Shown: piece by piece, positions 63,340 through 64,000 of the stretch
How positions within the stretch are numbered: the first letter of the stretch is position 1
Layout of the letters: each line of letters opens with the position of its first letter
Assembly (NCBI GenBank): GCA_963678275.1
Contig: OY782765.1
Span: 6,572,001 to 6,636,000 of the forward strand
DNA length: 64,000 nucleotides
Origin: G963677445 sp963678275
GTDB taxonomy: Bacteria; Bacteroidota; Ignavibacteria; Ignavibacteriales; Melioribacteraceae
Direction of reading: 5' to 3'
The notes under the pieces: generated by a model
What the model was told of the DNA's origin: nothing
What the model saw: the letters and a program-made list of their open reading frames with translations, nothing else
Database searches by the model: none
Position numbers and translations under genes: made by a program

Positions 63340-63707
63340 TTTCCTTTCTCCATCTCATCTAGCAGTTTTTTTAATTCATCTATATCTTCTCTCGTTACTT
63401 TCTCCTGCCCGAGAGCCTGCATGGCAAGTTTTGCCGGGGAGCCGTTAAAAAGCATATCGGACATTTTCCTCAGGAAGAGATTTTTTGTTTCGTTTTCTTT
63501 TACTATCGGATAATAAATATGACCCCGTCCCTGTTTTTCCCTCGCGAGCATTCCTTTTTCGGTCATTATCTGCATCATCTTCAGAGTGGTTGTATAACCG
63601 GTTTCTCTTTCTTCCGGGAGTTCTTCATGCACATCTTTTACGGAAGATTTTCCTTTGTCCCATAAAATAGAAAGAATTTCAAGTTCGGCGTCTGTAGGTT
63701 TTATCAT
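63336..63707 (-). CDS. blaI: BlaI/MecI-family transcriptional repressor
   Basis: 123 aa from the ATG at 63707 (a GTG one codon earlier is possible). Winged helix typical of BlaI: KPTDAELEILSILWDKGKSSVKDVHEEL, GYTTTLKMMQIMTEKGMLAREKQGRGHIYYP. It represses its own operon until cleaved by the M56 partner downstream, with which it overlaps (ATGA). A perfect dyad TACGAAA-AG-TTTCGTA lies 59 bp upstream, fitting a BlaI-type operator. Confidence 0.93.
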   Translation of the reverse strand: MIKPTDAELEILSILWDKGKSSVKDVHEELPEERETGYTTTLKMMQIMTEKGMLAREKQGRGHIYYPIVKENETKNLFLRKMSDMLFNGSPAKLAMQALGQEKVTREDIDELKKLLDEMEKGK

Positions 63708-63765
63708 CACTAATTCCGTTTTAGCTTATTTTATTTTTTGCTTCATCTCTTAAGACGGAGCTAAA

Positions 63766-63781
63766 TACGAAAAGTTTCGTA
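63766..63781. promoter_or_regulatory. candidate BlaI operator
   Basis: TACGAAAAGTTTCGTA: 7-bp arms TACGAAA/TTTCGTA with a 2-base spacer, upstream of blaI. Symmetry and place fit autoregulation; only one copy is seen in the window. Confidence 0.7.
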
Positions 63782-64000
63782 GTAAAGACAGGCCGGATGT
63801 TTGATTAGAATAAAAAGGTTAAATATGCAACAAATGCAACGAAGAAGAGACAGGACTTATGAGAGGAAATATTAAACCCAAATATGTCATTAGAAATTGT
63901 GTCCTGATAACGGTCATTCGGATAAAGTGTTGTAAGAAAAAGAAATATAGGATACAAGTAATGGAAATAAAAAACAAAACTTGTAAGAAAAACTTAATAT
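63782..64000. other. window edge, no gene supported
   Basis: A plus-strand frame from 63859 (MRGNIKPKYVIRN...) stays open to the window end, but 47 Lys-rich codons without a ribosome-binding site are not enough to call a gene. Confidence 0.3.

Overview
The window looks like chromosomal DNA of an AT-rich, Gram-negative member of the Ignavibacteriota or a close FCB-group relative. Eight predicted secreted proteins end in a type A type IX secretion (T9SS) sorting domain whose first strand reads (Q/G)N(Y/F)PNPFNP, a form typical of Ignavibacteria. Lipoproteins, Sec signal peptides and a BlaI/M56 pair fit the same picture. No rRNA or tRNA gene was found. The placement is inference from protein style, not from a marker gene.

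Layout. 1-4040: tandem repeat of a two-gene unit (small secreted protein + propeller lipoprotein) on the minus strand, with one frameshifted copy. 4400-5320: rpmB and ferritin. 5400-11260: probable operon of a secreted peptidylarginine/agmatine deiminase-like protein, a TolB-like propeller and a secreted amidase. 11480-13580: small membrane-anchored protein and an NhaC-type antiporter. 13726-14160 and 18222-18747: two copies of a non-autonomous element with matching terminal inverted repeats and 8-bp target duplications. 14225-16451: egtB-egtD (ergothioneine). 16750-25400: T9SS-secreted paralogues, a duplicated pair and a tandem triplet whose middle member is frameshifted. 25775-27560: twin tiny membrane proteins, then a PepSY-type membrane protein with a His/Glu-rich OB-fold lipoprotein. 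28631-31447: compact cluster of a small protein, two V4R-like proteins, a cysteine-desulfurase-like enzyme and a small protein. 31577-35752: two-gene sensory cassette. 35977-41860: secreted repeat, lectin-like and propeller proteins of unknown function. 42215-44491: lipoprotein MsrAB and an Omp28/thioredoxin-like T9SS protein. 44662-52017: TPR histidine kinase, ArsR-SRPBCC regulator with its operator, and divergent GH3 synthetase and penicillin-acylase-family hydrolase. 52674-55893: small-gene island with DUF5071-like, membrane, RDD-like and DUF4279-like genes, including a tandem duplication that looks like an immunity-gene array. 55990-61430: repeat-rich region with hairpins and an approximately 500-bp tandem repeat array that brackets a DUF559 endonuclease gene and is interrupted by a complete IS4-type insertion sequence. 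61570-63707: BlaI-M56 (BlaR1-like) operon with a candidate operator.

Local duplication followed by patchwork divergence is the recurring theme: the lipoprotein unit, the T9SS pair and triplet, and the RDD-DUF4279 unit all show near-identical blocks next to diverged patches. The candidates for something undescribed are the hairpin-bounded tandem array with its embedded DUF559 nuclease, the orphan immunity-like array and the V4R/desulfurase cluster. In all three cases the structure is seen in the sequence and the function is inferred.
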